From contig JADJEE010000012.1 in NCBI GenBank assembly GCA_016709225.1, positions 2,089,501 through 2,153,500 of the forward strand: a stretch of DNA of 64,000 nucleotides, read 5' to 3'. This DNA comes from Deltaproteobacteria bacterium. GTDB lineage: Bacteria > Myxococcota_A > Polyangia > Nannocystales > Nannocystaceae. Both the position numbers and the translations under genes were made by a program. How positions within the stretch are numbered: position 1 is the first letter of the stretch; the number at the start of each line of letters is the position of its first letter. Under the pieces are notes generated by a model, which saw only the letters and a list, made by a program, of their open reading frames with translations, did not search any database and had not been told where the DNA came from. Below, in pieces: positions 1-10,670 of this stretch.

Positions 1-56
1 TTCGAACACGCGATGCCGACCAGGCCGATGCACAACGAGAGCGCGAGACGCTGCAT
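1..56 (-). CDS. Lipoprotein gene, N-terminus only (runs off left edge)
   Basis: Only the first 18 codons lie in the window. The reverse strand from 56 reads M-Q-R-L-A-L-S-L-C-I-G-L-V-G-I-A-C-S: a short positively charged start, a hydrophobic core and a lipobox ending VGIAC. That is a lipoprotein signal peptide, so the mature protein should be an envelope lipoprotein. An AGGA sits directly before the ATG, closer than usual for a ribosome binding site. The gene is divergent from the debranching-enzyme gene, with 221 bp between them. Nothing can be said about the rest of the protein. The call rests on the signal peptide alone. Confidence 0.45.
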   Translation of the reverse strand, partial: MQRLALSLCIGLVGIACS

Positions 57-277
57 GTCCTGCGGTCTACCGCCGTGCCGCCGCGCGAAGCAACCGCGAA
101 GCGCGATGCGGCGCGAAACCCCGCGCGGCCGACCGTCCGGCCACGCGCACCGGTACGGGCGCCCGGGCCGGCACGATCCCCAGACACCCGAGCGGAACCG
201 CCACGGGGCAGACGTGTACGTACGCTTGGCGTAACCTCGGTGTGCCGCGCCGCATCGTCGGACGCGATGGAGACCGG

Positions 278-2269
278 ATGCGCACCGTCATCGATCGCGC
301 CTTGCTGCACCTCGAGCCCGGGCAGCACCAACCCGCACGCGACATCGGTGGCGTCGAGGCGGCGACGTGCGAGTGGCTCGAAGCCGACGGCCTCGGTGGC
401 TTCGCCTCTGGCACGGTGCTCGGCGTCCGCACGCGCCGCTACCACGCCGCGCTGTTGGTCGCTGCGCAGCCACCCACCGATCGTTTCGTGCTCGTGCAGG
501 GCCTCGAGGCCTGGCTCGAGACCGACACCGGTGTGTACGCGCTGAGCTCGAACCTCTACGACGGCGAGGTCGTGCACCCCGACGGCGTCGCGCATCTGCG
601 CGAGTTCCGACACGACCCGTGGCCGCAGTGGCGCTACGACCTGCCCGACGGCACGCGCATCGTCGCCGAGCTGTTCGTGCCGCGCGGGCTCGCGATGGTG
701 GCGTGCAGCTGGACCCGCGAGGGCGGTCGCGGCACCGCGTTCCTGCGCGTGCGGCCGATGCTCGGGCCCCGCGACCCCCACGGCCTGCACGTGATGAACG
801 ACGACCTCGTCGAGGGCGTGGCGATGCGGGACCGTCGCGTGATCTGGCGGCCCTACGAGGGCGTGCCCGCAATCGAGGCGCTCTGCTCGGGCACCTACGA
901 GCACGCACCCGAGTGGTTTCGTCGGGTGCTGTACCTCGAGGAACGCGCGCGCGGCCTGCCCGATCGCGAGGACGTGTTCTCGCCCGGCGAGTTCACCTTC
1001 GAGCTGGGCAACGAGCGCGCGGAGCTATTGCTCGGCACGACCGCCGCGATGGACGGACTGGCGGGTGAGCCCTCGGCCAAGGCCGCGGCCGCGCAGCTGC
1101 GCACCCGCGAGCTCGAGCGCCGCAAGCACGCACTGTTGCGGGCGCGCGACGCCTACGTGGTGCGCCGCGGCGAGGGGGCCTCGATCATCGCAGGCTACCC
1201 ATGGTTCGGTGAGTGGGGCCGCGACACTTTCATGGCGATGCGTGGGCTGTGCATCGCCACCGGCGCGCTCGACGAGGCGGCGGGGATGATCGACGCGTGG
1301 GTTGCCGAGGTCAGCGAGGGCATGGTGCCCAACCGCCTCGCAGAGCGGGGCAGCACCCCCGAGTACAACTCGGTGGACGCTTCGCTGTGGTTCGGCATCG
1401 TGGTGTGCGAGCTGGTCGCGGCGTTTGCCAAGGCCGCGCGTCCGCTCGAGGACGCACGCCAGCGCGCGTGGCTGTCGGCGGTCGACGCCATCATCGACGG
1501 CTTCACCGCCGGGACCCGCCATGGCATCCGCGTCGATGACGACGGCCTGGTCGCCGCCGGCGAGCCGGGCCTGCAGGTGACATGGATGGACGCCAAGGTC
1601 GACGACTGGGTGGTCACGCCGCGCATCGGCAAGCCGGTCGAGGTGCAGGCGCTGTGGTGCAATCTGCTCGCGCTCGCGTCGGTGCACCGGCCCGAGCTCG
1701 CGGCGCGCTGCGAGCTCGCGCGGGCATCGTTCGGCAAATTCGTGAACGACGAGCGCGGCATCCTCTTCGACGTCATCGACGTCGACCACCAGGCGGGTCG
1801 CACCGACGGCAGCTTCCGGCCCAATCAGATCTACGCCGTCGGCGGTCTGCCGCGCGCGGTGGTCGACGGCGCGGTCGCACGCCGCATCGTCGACGCGATC
1901 GAGCGCGAGCTGCTGACGCCGATCGGACTGCGCTCGCTGGCCCCCGGCGACCACGGTTACGCGCCGCGATACCTCGGTGGCATCCGCGAGCGCGACGGCG
2001 CCTATCACCAGGGCACGGTGTGGCCACACCTGATGGGCGCGTTCGTCGATGCCTGGCTGCGCGTGCACGGCCGCACCCGCTCGAGCATCTCTGAGGCGCG
2101 CGAGCGCTTCTTGGCGCCGCTGCGCGAGCACCTCGGTCATGCCGGCCTCGGCCACGTGTCCGAGATCGCCGACGCCGAGGCGCCGCACACCCCCCGCGGC
2201 GCGCCGTTCCAGGCCTGGGGCCTGGGCGAGCTGATCCGCATCGAGGCGCTGCTCGCCGACGACGCGTGA
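278..2269 (+). CDS. Glycogen debranching enzyme (amylo-alpha-1,6-glucosidase family)
   Basis: A 663-residue cytoplasmic enzyme of the bacterial/archaeal glycogen debranching family, which hydrolyses alpha-1,6 branch stubs during glycogen breakdown. The N-terminal half is the beta-rich GDE_N domain (LEADGLGGFASGT near residue 35). The C-terminal half is the alpha/alpha-toroid GDE_C domain, with WFGEWGRDTF near residue 307, QVTWMDAKV near 433 and HQGTVWPH near 577. These acidic and aromatic motifs are the family's active-site signatures, and the length is usual. I chose the ATG at 278 because GGAG lies about 6 bases upstream; a GTG at 242 in the same frame adds 12 residues with no better signal. 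The gene stands alone on this strand, followed 78 bp later by an unrelated membrane pair. Myxobacteria store glycogen, so the role fits, but no glycogen synthesis genes are present here. Confidence 0.9.
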   Translation: MRTVIDRALLHLEPGQHQPARDIGGVEAATCEWLEADGLGGFASGTVLGVRTRRYHAALLVAAQPPTDRFVLVQGLEAWLETDTGVYALSSNLYDGEVVHPDGVAHLREFRHDPWPQWRYDLPDGTRIVAELFVPRGLAMVACSWTREGGRGTAFLRVRPMLGPRDPHGLHVMNDDLVEGVAMRDRRVIWRPYEGVPAIEALCSGTYEHAPEWFRRVLYLEERARGLPDREDVFSPGEFTFELGNERAELLLGTTAAMDGLAGEPSAKAAAAQLRTRELERRKHALLRARDAYVVRRGEGASIIAGYPWFGEWGRDTFMAMRGLCIATGALDEAAGMIDAWVAEVSEGMVPNRLAERGSTPEYNSVDASLWFGIVVCELVAAFAKAARPLEDARQRAWLSAVDAIIDGFTAGTRHGIRVDDDGLVAAGEPGLQVTWMDAKVDDWVVTPRIGKPVEVQALWCNLLALASVHRPELAARCELARASFGKFVNDERGILFDVIDVDHQAGRTDGSFRPNQIYAVGGLPRAVVDGAVARRIVDAIERELLTPIGLRSLAPGDHGYAPRYLGGIRERDGAYHQGTVWPHLMGAFVDAWLRVHGRTRSSISEARERFLAPLREHLGHAGLGHVSEIADAEAPHTPRGAPFQAWGLGELIRIEALLADDA

Positions 2270-2347
2270 CCACGGCCGTGGGCGACAGCCGGGCGCCGAG
2301 CCGATCCGCGAGAGATCGGCGATGATGGTCGCCGCGACGACGCTGAG

Positions 2348-2970
2348 ATGGCACATCCGTTCACCACCGACACCGCGCGTCGACGCCTGCAGGCGGCCGC
2401 CGACGCGATCGAGGCCCGCAGCAGCGCAGAGGTCGTCATCGCCGTGCGAGTCGCCGCCACCGACATGCGAGCGGCGGCACTGCTGGGCGGCACCGCGTGC
2501 TCGTTCTTCGGCCTGCTGGTCTCGCTGTTCGCACCGCCGGAGTTCTCGCTCGCGTCGATCGCCGCGCTCGACGTGGCGTGGTTTCTCGTGGGCGTGCTCG
2601 CCGTGACGGCGATGCCGGGGCTCGCCCGTCTGCTGAGCGCCGAGGCCGGTCTCGTGGCGAGGGTGCGCGCCGCGGCCCGGGCGTGCTTCGTCGAGCTGGG
2701 CGTGCACACGACCCGCGGTCGTACCGGGCTGCTGGTGTTCATCGCGCTGCGCGAGCAACAGATCGTCGTCGTCGCCGACACGGCGATCGATCGCGGCCGG
2801 GATCCCGAGCTCGCCCGCGCACTCGCGGCCATCGAGGCCATCGGCCACGAGGTCGGTCTGACCGAGGAGGCCCTCGGCACGCTCGAACGCGGGCTCGAAC
2901 GGCTGGGCGACGTGCTGCACGAACGCCTGCCGCGCGCAGCCGACGACGTCGACGAGCTGGGGGCGTGGGG

Positions 2971-2974
<4 letters not shown>
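2348..2974 (+). CDS. TPM-domain-like membrane protein
   Basis: A 208-residue protein resembling the TPM (TLP18.3/Psb32/MOLO-1) group. It begins with SSAEVVIAVRV, typical of the first strand of that fold. Two hydrophobic segments follow (about residues 47-65 and 77-95). The second half of the fold then resumes with TGLLVFIALREQQIVVVADTAI. The TPM fold here is therefore interrupted by a membrane hairpin, which would place the domain at the membrane surface. The stop overlaps the start of the next gene (ATGA), so the two are very likely co-translated. The function of this family in bacteria is poorly known; some members are linked to membrane quality control or phosphatase activity. No strong ribosome binding site precedes the ATG. 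Confidence 0.6.
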
Positions 2975-4479
<1,505 letters not shown>

Positions 4480-4505
4480 ACGACGCGGGCCCACGCGCCG
4501 CGGCT

Positions 4506-6350
4506 TCAGGGCCGCGGACCGTAGGTCGGCAGCTCGTCGCCGAGCTCGTACGCGCCGAGATCGGGCGCGGCGCCGTCGTGGGCGAAGCCCGGGATGACCG
4601 CACCGGCATCGACCGCGACCGAGCCGGCCGCCAGGCGTAGGTCGGGCGCCGCGGCGGCGGGGAACGCTGCGCTCGGCACCGCGACGGCGGCAGCGAACAC
4701 CGAGGCGTCGATCTCGATCGCGTGCACCTCGGTGGTGTTGGCCTGCAGCTCGGCGAGGCTGCTGAATGCGGTGCCGCCGAGGTCGCCGGTGAACATGCCC
4801 GCGGCAGAACCGTAGCCGTCGTAGTCGAGATCGAACTGGGTGATGGCGGCGAGGTCGATGACGTCGCCCTCGCCGTTGTCGTAGCCGGCGTAGGTCGCCC
4901 CCGGGCCGCCGAGGAAGAGGTTGTTGCGGAAGTGCTGCCGCGCGAACACGTCCTCCGTGAAGGTGCTGAGTGCATCGCCCATCTTGACGACGGTGTTGTG
5001 CCAGCCGACGTCACCGATGCTGCCGCGCTGCAGCTTGAAGGCCTGGAACGCGGCGTTGTAGATCGCGTTGCGCACGAAGTAGCTCGGCCCCCCGAGCGCG
5101 GGCTGCGACGAGATGCCCATGAACACGTTGGTCAGACGATTGCCGATGACCCGGCAGTCGTGGAAGCAGAAGTCGGCCTCGATGCCGTCGTCGGCCCCCT
5201 CGGAGATGTCGTTGTAGAGCACGTCGATCGACCACTGATCGATCGCACCGTCGTCCTCGATGAACGAGATGCAGTCACGGAAGCCGCGCACGCGGTTGTG
5301 CTCGATCACGTGACCGGGGCCGGTGACCTCGATGCCCTCGCCGATGTTGTCGCCGTCGACGCCGAGCGAGCCCTCGGCCCAAACCGTCGCGCCCTCGACG
5401 AGGTTGTCGGCGATATAGAGGTTCTCCGAGCGGGTCTTGGTGACGATGCCGTCGCCCTCGGTGATGACGTGGTTGCCGATGAACGCGAGGTCGAGCGCAT
5501 CGTTGAACTTGATCTGCCCGTGGACCTCGAGGCCCTGCACGATCACGTGGGCACGACCATCGAGGCGCACCTCGCCGTCGACGACGACCGCGCCTGCGGC
5601 ACGCACGACGATCGGCGCGTCCGCGGTGCCGTCGACCGGGAACGTGAAGCTGGCGTAGGTGCCGGCCGCCAGCTCGAGCACGTCGCCGGGCTGGGCCGCG
5701 GCGGCCGCGGCCGCGAAGCTGCCGGGATCGACCGCGATCACCGGTGCACCCGGCATCGCCGCGGGCACCGGCCGCGTCGACGCGGTGAGCGTCCGGATCT
5801 CGCAGCCGCCATCGGGATCCGACAGCGCCAGCTCGACCTCGTAGGCGGTGCCCGGCGACAGCCCGAACACGGTGCCGACGTGGCGATTGGGCCACTCGAA
5901 GCCCTCGAGCGCACCGGCCGGCGTGCGACGCAGCGGCGTGCCCTCGTGCCAGCTGCCGCCGGGCTCGCGCCAGCGCACGGTGACGACGCCGTTCTCGTTG
6001 GTGTCGCCGTCGACGAGCCACTGCACGGTGAGATGTTCGAGGGTCGGCGACGGCAGCGTCGCCTCACCCGGTGTGGTACCGAGCGCATCGACGGCGTCGC
6101 CGATGCCATCGCAATCGGGCGGCGGTGGCTCGGTGGTGTCGCCGCTACTCGCATCGGCGCTGTCGCTGCTGTCGCCGATGGTGCCGTCGGTGCCCGCGGT
6201 CATCGTGCCGGCGGTCATCGTGCCCGCGGTCATCGTGCCCGCGGTCATCGTGCCGGTGCCGCCGCTGTCGGCTGCGTCGTCGCCGTCAGGGTCGCCGCGG
6301 TGACACGCGAGCAGGAGCAGCACGCCGAGGGCGAGATGGCCGTAGGTCAT
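4506..6350 (-). CDS. Right-handed beta-helix lipoprotein with TMTAG repeat linker
   Basis: A 614-residue predicted lipoprotein (MTYGHLALGVLLLLAC, lipidated at Cys16). After the cysteine comes a low-complexity linker with four perfect MTAGT repeats (residues 35-54). A fibronectin-III-like domain follows (about 100-200; VRWREPGGSW and GTAYEVELALSDPDGGCE). From about 215 there is a long parallel beta-helix of the pectate-lyase type, marked by VDPGSFAAAAAAAQPGDVLELAAGTY and then ladder residues such as HVIVQGLEVHGQ, NLYIADNLVEGA and GHVIEHNRVRGF. Such folds bind or cut polysaccharides, or act as adhesins; no catalytic residues could be assigned. Its start codon meets the divergent catalase open frame, leaving a short shared control region. 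Confidence 0.8.
   Translation of the reverse strand: MTYGHLALGVLLLLACHRGDPDGDDAADSGGTGTMTAGTMTAGTMTAGTMTAGTDGTIGDSSDSADASSGDTTEPPPPDCDGIGDAVDALGTTPGEATLPSPTLEHLTVQWLVDGDTNENGVVTVRWREPGGSWHEGTPLRRTPAGALEGFEWPNRHVGTVFGLSPGTAYEVELALSDPDGGCEIRTLTASTRPVPAAMPGAPVIAVDPGSFAAAAAAAQPGDVLELAAGTYASFTFPVDGTADAPIVVRAAGAVVVDGEVRLDGRAHVIVQGLEVHGQIKFNDALDLAFIGNHVITEGDGIVTKTRSENLYIADNLVEGATVWAEGSLGVDGDNIGEGIEVTGPGHVIEHNRVRGFRDCISFIEDDGAIDQWSIDVLYNDISEGADDGIEADFCFHDCRVIGNRLTNVFMGISSQPALGGPSYFVRNAIYNAAFQAFKLQRGSIGDVGWHNTVVKMGDALSTFTEDVFARQHFRNNLFLGGPGATYAGYDNGEGDVIDLAAITQFDLDYDGYGSAAGMFTGDLGGTAFSSLAELQANTTEVHAIEIDASVFAAAVAVPSAAFPAAAAPDLRLAAGSVAVDAGAVIPGFAHDGAAPDLGAYELGDELPTYGPRP
6189..6248 (-). repeat. Four tandem 15-bp units (MTAGT linker)
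   Basis: Four near-identical 15-bp units encode MTAGT x4 in the linker of the beta-helix lipoprotein. Copy number may vary between strains without changing the frame. Confidence 0.85.
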
Positions 6351-6474
6351 GCCCGCATTGTCGCAGACGCTGGCCACTGCGCACGTGCGCACGCGCTCGG
6401 ACGGGCGCCTGCGCCCTGCTCCGGCGCGATTGAGCATCGCACCTCGCGGCACCTCACTTGCAGCGGGCGCGCCC

Positions 6475-8688
6475 GTGCCCGCGCGAACGACCCCGAAGAA
6501 AGCCGCCAAGACGTCCACCGCCCCCACGCGCAAGCGCAGCGCGGGCAAGCCCGCGGCGTCGAACGAGCGCGGTCGCAAGGCACGCGTCGAGAAGGCCACC
6601 GAAGGTCGCGACGCCCTCGGTCGTGGCGGTGAGCTCCACCAGGCCGCTCGTCCGGGCGGTGTCGTGCTCACGACCAACCAGGGCGTGGCGATCGCGGACG
6701 ATCAGAACTCTCTCACCCTGGGCGAGCGGGGCCCGACGCTTCTCGAGGACTTCGTGCTGCGCGAGAAGATCACGCACTTCGATCACGAGCGCATCCCCGA
6801 GCGCATCGTGCACGCGCGCGGCTCGGCCGCCCACGGCTACTTCCAGCCCACCAAGTCGCTCGCGCACCTGACCCGCGCCGCGTTCCTGCAGGATCCCGAG
6901 GTGCGGACCCCGGTGTTCGTGCGCTTCTCGACGGTCGCCGGCGGCGCGGGCTCGGTCGATCTACCCCGCGACGTGCGGGGCTTCGCGGTGAAGTTCTACA
7001 CCGAGGAGGGCAACTTCGATCTGGTCGGCAACAACATCCCGGTGTTCTTCATCCAAGACGCGATGAAGTTCCCCGACCTCGTGCACGCGGTGAAGATGGA
7101 GCCCGATCGCGGCTTCCCGCAGGCGGCCTCGGCCCACGCGACCTTCTGGGACTTCGTGTCGCTGATGCCCGAGAGCATGCACATGCTGATGTGGGCGATG
7201 TCCGACCGCGCAATCCCGCGATCGCTGCGCTTCATGGATGGCTTCGGCATCCACACCTTCCGTTTCATCGACCACGCCGGGCACGCGACCTTCGTGAAGT
7301 TCCACTGGCGTCCACGCCAGGGCGTGCAGTCGGTGCTGTGGCCGGAGGCGGTCGCCATCAACGGCGCCGACCAGGACTACCACCGCCGCGACCTGTGGCA
7401 GGCCATCGAGCGCGGTGACTACCCGGAGTTCGAGCTGGCGATCCAGTCGTTCGACGAGGACTTTGCCGAGCGCTTCGAGTTCGACGTGCTCGACCCGACC
7501 AAGCTGATTCCCGAGGAGCTGGTGCCGCTCGAGGTCATCGGCAAGCTGGTGCTCGATCGCAACCCCGACAACTTCTTCGCCGAGACCGAGCAGGCCGCAT
7601 TCCACCCCGGCCACGTGGTGCCGGGCATCGACTTCAGCAACGACCCGCTGCTGCAGGGCCGGCTGTTCTCGTACCTCGACACGCAGCTGAGTCGCCTGGG
7701 CGGGCCCAACTTCCACGAGCTGCCGATCAATCGCCCGCGGTGCCCGATGCACAACTTCCAGCGCGACGGCATCGCGCGCATGGAGGTCGCCACCGGTCGC
7801 GTGAACTACGAGCCCAATTCGCTGGCGACGGATGGCCCGCGGGAGAGCGCGCGCGGCTTCACCAGCCACCCCGCCGAGGACGGCCCCCACAAGCTGCGTG
7901 TGCGGCCCGCCAGCTTCGCGGATCACTACAGCCAGGCGCGCCTGTTCTGGCGCTCGATGTCGGAGGTCGAGCAGCGCCACATCGCGTCGGCATTCGCGTT
8001 CGAGCTCGGCAAGGTCGAGGTCGTCGCGATCCGGCGGCGCATGCTCGGCCACCTCGACCTGATCGAGCCCGCGCTCGGCGAGGCCGTCGCGGGCAAGCTC
8101 GGCATGCGCGGCGAGGCCGAGGTCATCACGCCGGCGCGCGAGCCGATCGATCTCCCGCCCGCGCCGTCGCTGTCGATGCTCGGCCGCGGCGCGCCGACGC
8201 TGTCGGGCCGCAACGTCGCGGCGCTCGTGGGGGATGGCTGCGACGCCGAGCTGCTGGGCGCGCTGCGCGACCGGCTCGAGCAGGCCGGCGCCGTGCTGAC
8301 GATCATCGCGCCGCAGGTCGCCGGCGTGCACGACGATGCCGGTGATGCCATCACGGTCGACGAGGCACTGCTCGGCGCACCGTCGTGCCTGTTCGACGCC
8401 ATCGTCGTGTTGCTGCCCGGCGACGCCGCGCTCCCGCCCGATCTCCGCGCCGCCGCGACCGCGTGGATCCGCGATGCCCATACCCACTGCAAGGTGATCG
8501 GCCTTGTCGATCCGCGCTGGCTCACCGCCGCCGGCGTCGCGAAGGACGACGGCGTGATCGGCCTCGAGGGCAAGCGAGACATCGCGGCCTTCGTCGAGCG
8601 TGCGGGGGGCCTGCGAGTCTTCAGCCGCGAGGGCGCCCGTGACACGAAGCCGGCCAAGCGCGGCGCTCGGCCCCGAAGCAAGGCTTGA
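6475..8688 (+). CDS. katE: Large-subunit catalase (KatE/HPII clade) with C-terminal DJ-1-like domain
   Basis: A haem catalase that splits hydrogen peroxide in the cytoplasm. With the GTG start at 6475 it is 737 residues, the size of the large-subunit clade. A Lys/Arg/Ala-rich N-terminal tail (TTPKKAAKTS) precedes the core. Core signatures are LTTNQGVAIADDQNSL, ERIPERIVHARGSAAHG (distal His), FDLVGNNIPVFFIQD (distal Asn), and RLFSYLDTQLSRLGG (proximal Tyr haem ligand). The last 150 residues (RNVAALVGDGCDAELLGALR onward) form the flavodoxin/DJ-1-like domain of this clade. An ATG at 6349 is in frame and would add 42 residues, but it would overlap the start of the divergent lipoprotein gene and leave no promoter room, so I prefer GTG 6475. 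No SD is clear for either start. Confidence 0.92.
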   Translation: MPARTTPKKAAKTSTAPTRKRSAGKPAASNERGRKARVEKATEGRDALGRGGELHQAARPGGVVLTTNQGVAIADDQNSLTLGERGPTLLEDFVLREKITHFDHERIPERIVHARGSAAHGYFQPTKSLAHLTRAAFLQDPEVRTPVFVRFSTVAGGAGSVDLPRDVRGFAVKFYTEEGNFDLVGNNIPVFFIQDAMKFPDLVHAVKMEPDRGFPQAASAHATFWDFVSLMPESMHMLMWAMSDRAIPRSLRFMDGFGIHTFRFIDHAGHATFVKFHWRPRQGVQSVLWPEAVAINGADQDYHRRDLWQAIERGDYPEFELAIQSFDEDFAERFEFDVLDPTKLIPEELVPLEVIGKLVLDRNPDNFFAETEQAAFHPGHVVPGIDFSNDPLLQGRLFSYLDTQLSRLGGPNFHELPINRPRCPMHNFQRDGIARMEVATGRVNYEPNSLATDGPRESARGFTSHPAEDGPHKLRVRPASFADHYSQARLFWRSMSEVEQRHIASAFAFELGKVEVVAIRRRMLGHLDLIEPALGEAVAGKLGMRGEAEVITPAREPIDLPPAPSLSMLGRGAPTLSGRNVAALVGDGCDAELLGALRDRLEQAGAVLTIIAPQVAGVHDDAGDAITVDEALLGAPSCLFDAIVVLLPGDAALPPDLRAAATAWIRDAHTHCKVIGLVDPRWLTAAGVAKDDGVIGLEGKRDIAAFVERAGGLRVFSREGARDTKPAKRGARPRSKA

Positions 8689-8801
8689 TGCATCGCACCG
8701 GGCTCGCGCCGCGCGATCGACAACCGGCGGGTTCGTGGGAGAACACGATCGCGTCGAACCACACGTCGAGCGTCGGGCCCTGGGGATACGTCTCGTCGGT
8801 G

Positions 8802-10670
8802 CTACCGCGGCCCACGGGGGATCTGCGGTGGTTGGATCACCCGCGCTTGGCCCACCGGCGGCAGCTCGAAGCGCCGCAGGCCCTGCTTGGTGGCCTCGAG
8901 GAAGACCAGCTCGTCGCTGTCGAGCCGCTCGCGGAAGCGAAACGAGACCGCCTGCGGACCCTCGTTCTCGGGTGCGCGCAGCACCGTGGCACGGAACACG
9001 CCGACGTCGATGACCTCGCCCTCGTGCAGCGCGTCCTTGGGGTTGCGGAACAGCGCCTCCTGGAAGTCGACGTGGATGAAGGGCCCGATCGCCGACAGCT
9101 CGATGGTGTGATCGTCGAGTGTCCGCACGAGATGACGACGGATGTCCATGGCGAGCGCATGCCACGACTCGGGCAGCGGACGGCCGAGCATGTCCATGGT
9201 CGCGAGGCCGTAGATGCCGGTGACGAGATCGGGTGTGGTCAGCACCATCACGTGACGGCCACGCAGGTCGATGGCGTGCACGTCCGGGCTGTCGAAGAAC
9301 TCGCGATGGGCCTCGCGTACGTCGGCGAGCGCGGCCAGCTGCATGCGCACGAACAGCGCGTCGCCGACCACGTGCTCCCACAGCAGCGGCACCACCAGCA
9401 AGCTGGTGCCGAGGCGACGCAGCAGGTGCCCCGCGCGACGGCTTCGCCACATGCGGACCAGCGCCACCACGACCGCGGCGAAGAAGGTCGCACCGCCGAG
9501 GCTGGGGATGCCAATCGCCCGCGTCGCTGGCGGGATCGCAGCCAGCGGCAACAACCCCAGCAAGCTGCCCCACACCAGCCACGCCACGCCACGGCGCTCG
9601 CGCGGCGTGAGGTACGAACGACATGCCCGCCACAGGAACGTCACCACCAGCACGGTGACGATTCCGGCCAGCCACGCGTGCCGCCACGATCGCGCGGGGG
9701 GATCGAACTCGATACCGCGGAACACCGCGGGCGGGATCCCCGTCCAGCCGTAGCGCAGCCACAGGCGCTCGGTCTCGCCGGGCAACCCGATGAACACCTC
9801 CGAGGCCATGCGCAGCAATCGGTTCGCGAGCTCGTAGACGAAGGTGCTGGTGTCGGTCAGCGGATCGACGTAGGTCGTGGCGCCGTAGACCCCGCAGCCG
9901 ATCGCGACATACGCGATCGCGAACGCCACCGCGATCACGCCGGCCGGCAGCATCGCAACGATGCGCGCGCGCCAGCCGTCGCGGGTGTAGAGCAGCTCCC
10001 ACACCAACAACAACGCCAGCACGCTGATCGCGTACTCACCGGCCGCGAACGCGGCCGCCCACAGCAGCAGCTCGATCGCGACCAGGCGGCCCGCGCGGCC
10101 TCGCAGCCGCCAGCGCGCGTGCACGAGCAGCGCCGCGTAGCCGAACACCGCCGAGATCAACGCGCAGCGGTTGGCCAGCCAACTCGCCGTCCAGGCCAGC
10201 GGCTCGTCGATCGCGACTGCGACCAACGCGACCACGGCGATGCGTCGCCCGACCGAGCCGGCGAGCATGCGCCACGCCCCGTAGAGCATCGCGGCCATCC
10301 ACGCGAACGAGTGCACATGGGGCCAGATCGAGTCGCGCGGCAGGTACTTGGCGTCGACGTACACGAACAGGCTCGATAGCGGCCGCAGGTGCGCGAAGCG
10401 GAAGTGCGGCACCGTCCACCACGGCAGGCTGCCCTTGGCGGTGTGGACCGCGGTCGCGGCCGGATCGTCGAGCGCGAAGAAGTACAGGCCGAAGGGCGAC
10501 TTGGGGCCGAACAGGCCGTCGACGTAGGCGAGCTGGAAGAGGTCGTCGGCAAGCGGCCCGAAGCGCAGCGCCGGTGCGTAGAGGATCACCGCACCGACGA
10601 TCACCAGCGCGAGCACGACGCGATCGACGACGCGCCAGCGCGCCAAGCTGACGGGGCGATGCGCACTCAC
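8802..10670 (-). CDS. GT-C-like polytopic membrane protein (putative glycosyltransferase)
   Basis: A 622-residue protein with about ten hydrophobic segments between residues 10 and 400 and a soluble C-terminal third. The first periplasmic loop carries LADDLFQL, then LRPLSSLFVYVDAKYLP. A DD motif followed by RPL resembles the first-loop signature of GT-C lipid-linked sugar transferases (PMT-like). The substrate cannot be read. The GTG start overlaps the stop of the upstream UbiA gene (GTGA), suggesting a coupled pair; in-frame ATGs lie 15 and 27 bases further upstream inside ubiA. The predicted C-terminus ends IPRGPR at 8802, but the next 100 bases in another frame look coding (see findings), so the 3' end may be frameshifted. 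Confidence 0.65.
   Translation of the reverse strand: MSAHRPVSLARWRVVDRVVLALVIVGAVILYAPALRFGPLADDLFQLAYVDGLFGPKSPFGLYFFALDDPAATAVHTAKGSLPWWTVPHFRFAHLRPLSSLFVYVDAKYLPRDSIWPHVHSFAWMAAMLYGAWRMLAGSVGRRIAVVALVAVAIDEPLAWTASWLANRCALISAVFGYAALLVHARWRLRGRAGRLVAIELLLWAAAFAAGEYAISVLALLLVWELLYTRDGWRARIVAMLPAGVIAVAFAIAYVAIGCGVYGATTYVDPLTDTSTFVYELANRLLRMASEVFIGLPGETERLWLRYGWTGIPPAVFRGIEFDPPARSWRHAWLAGIVTVLVVTFLWRACRSYLTPRERRGVAWLVWGSLLGLLPLAAIPPATRAIGIPSLGGATFFAAVVVALVRMWRSRRAGHLLRRLGTSLLVVPLLWEHVVGDALFVRMQLAALADVREAHREFFDSPDVHAIDLRGRHVMVLTTPDLVTGIYGLATMDMLGRPLPESWHALAMDIRRHLVRTLDDHTIELSAIGPFIHVDFQEALFRNPKDALHEGEVIDVGVFRATVLRAPENEGPQAVSFRFRERLDSDELVFLEATKQGLRRFELPPVGQARVIQPPQIPRGPR

Noticed and set aside
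4722..6632. Long + strand open frame across the beta-helix lipoprotein
   Set aside because: Val/Asp/Glu-rich shadow; the minus strand has the lipobox and beta-helix repeats.
6961..10002. Long minus-strand open frame across the catalase
   Set aside because: It covers a strongly supported catalase on the other strand and has no motif of its own.
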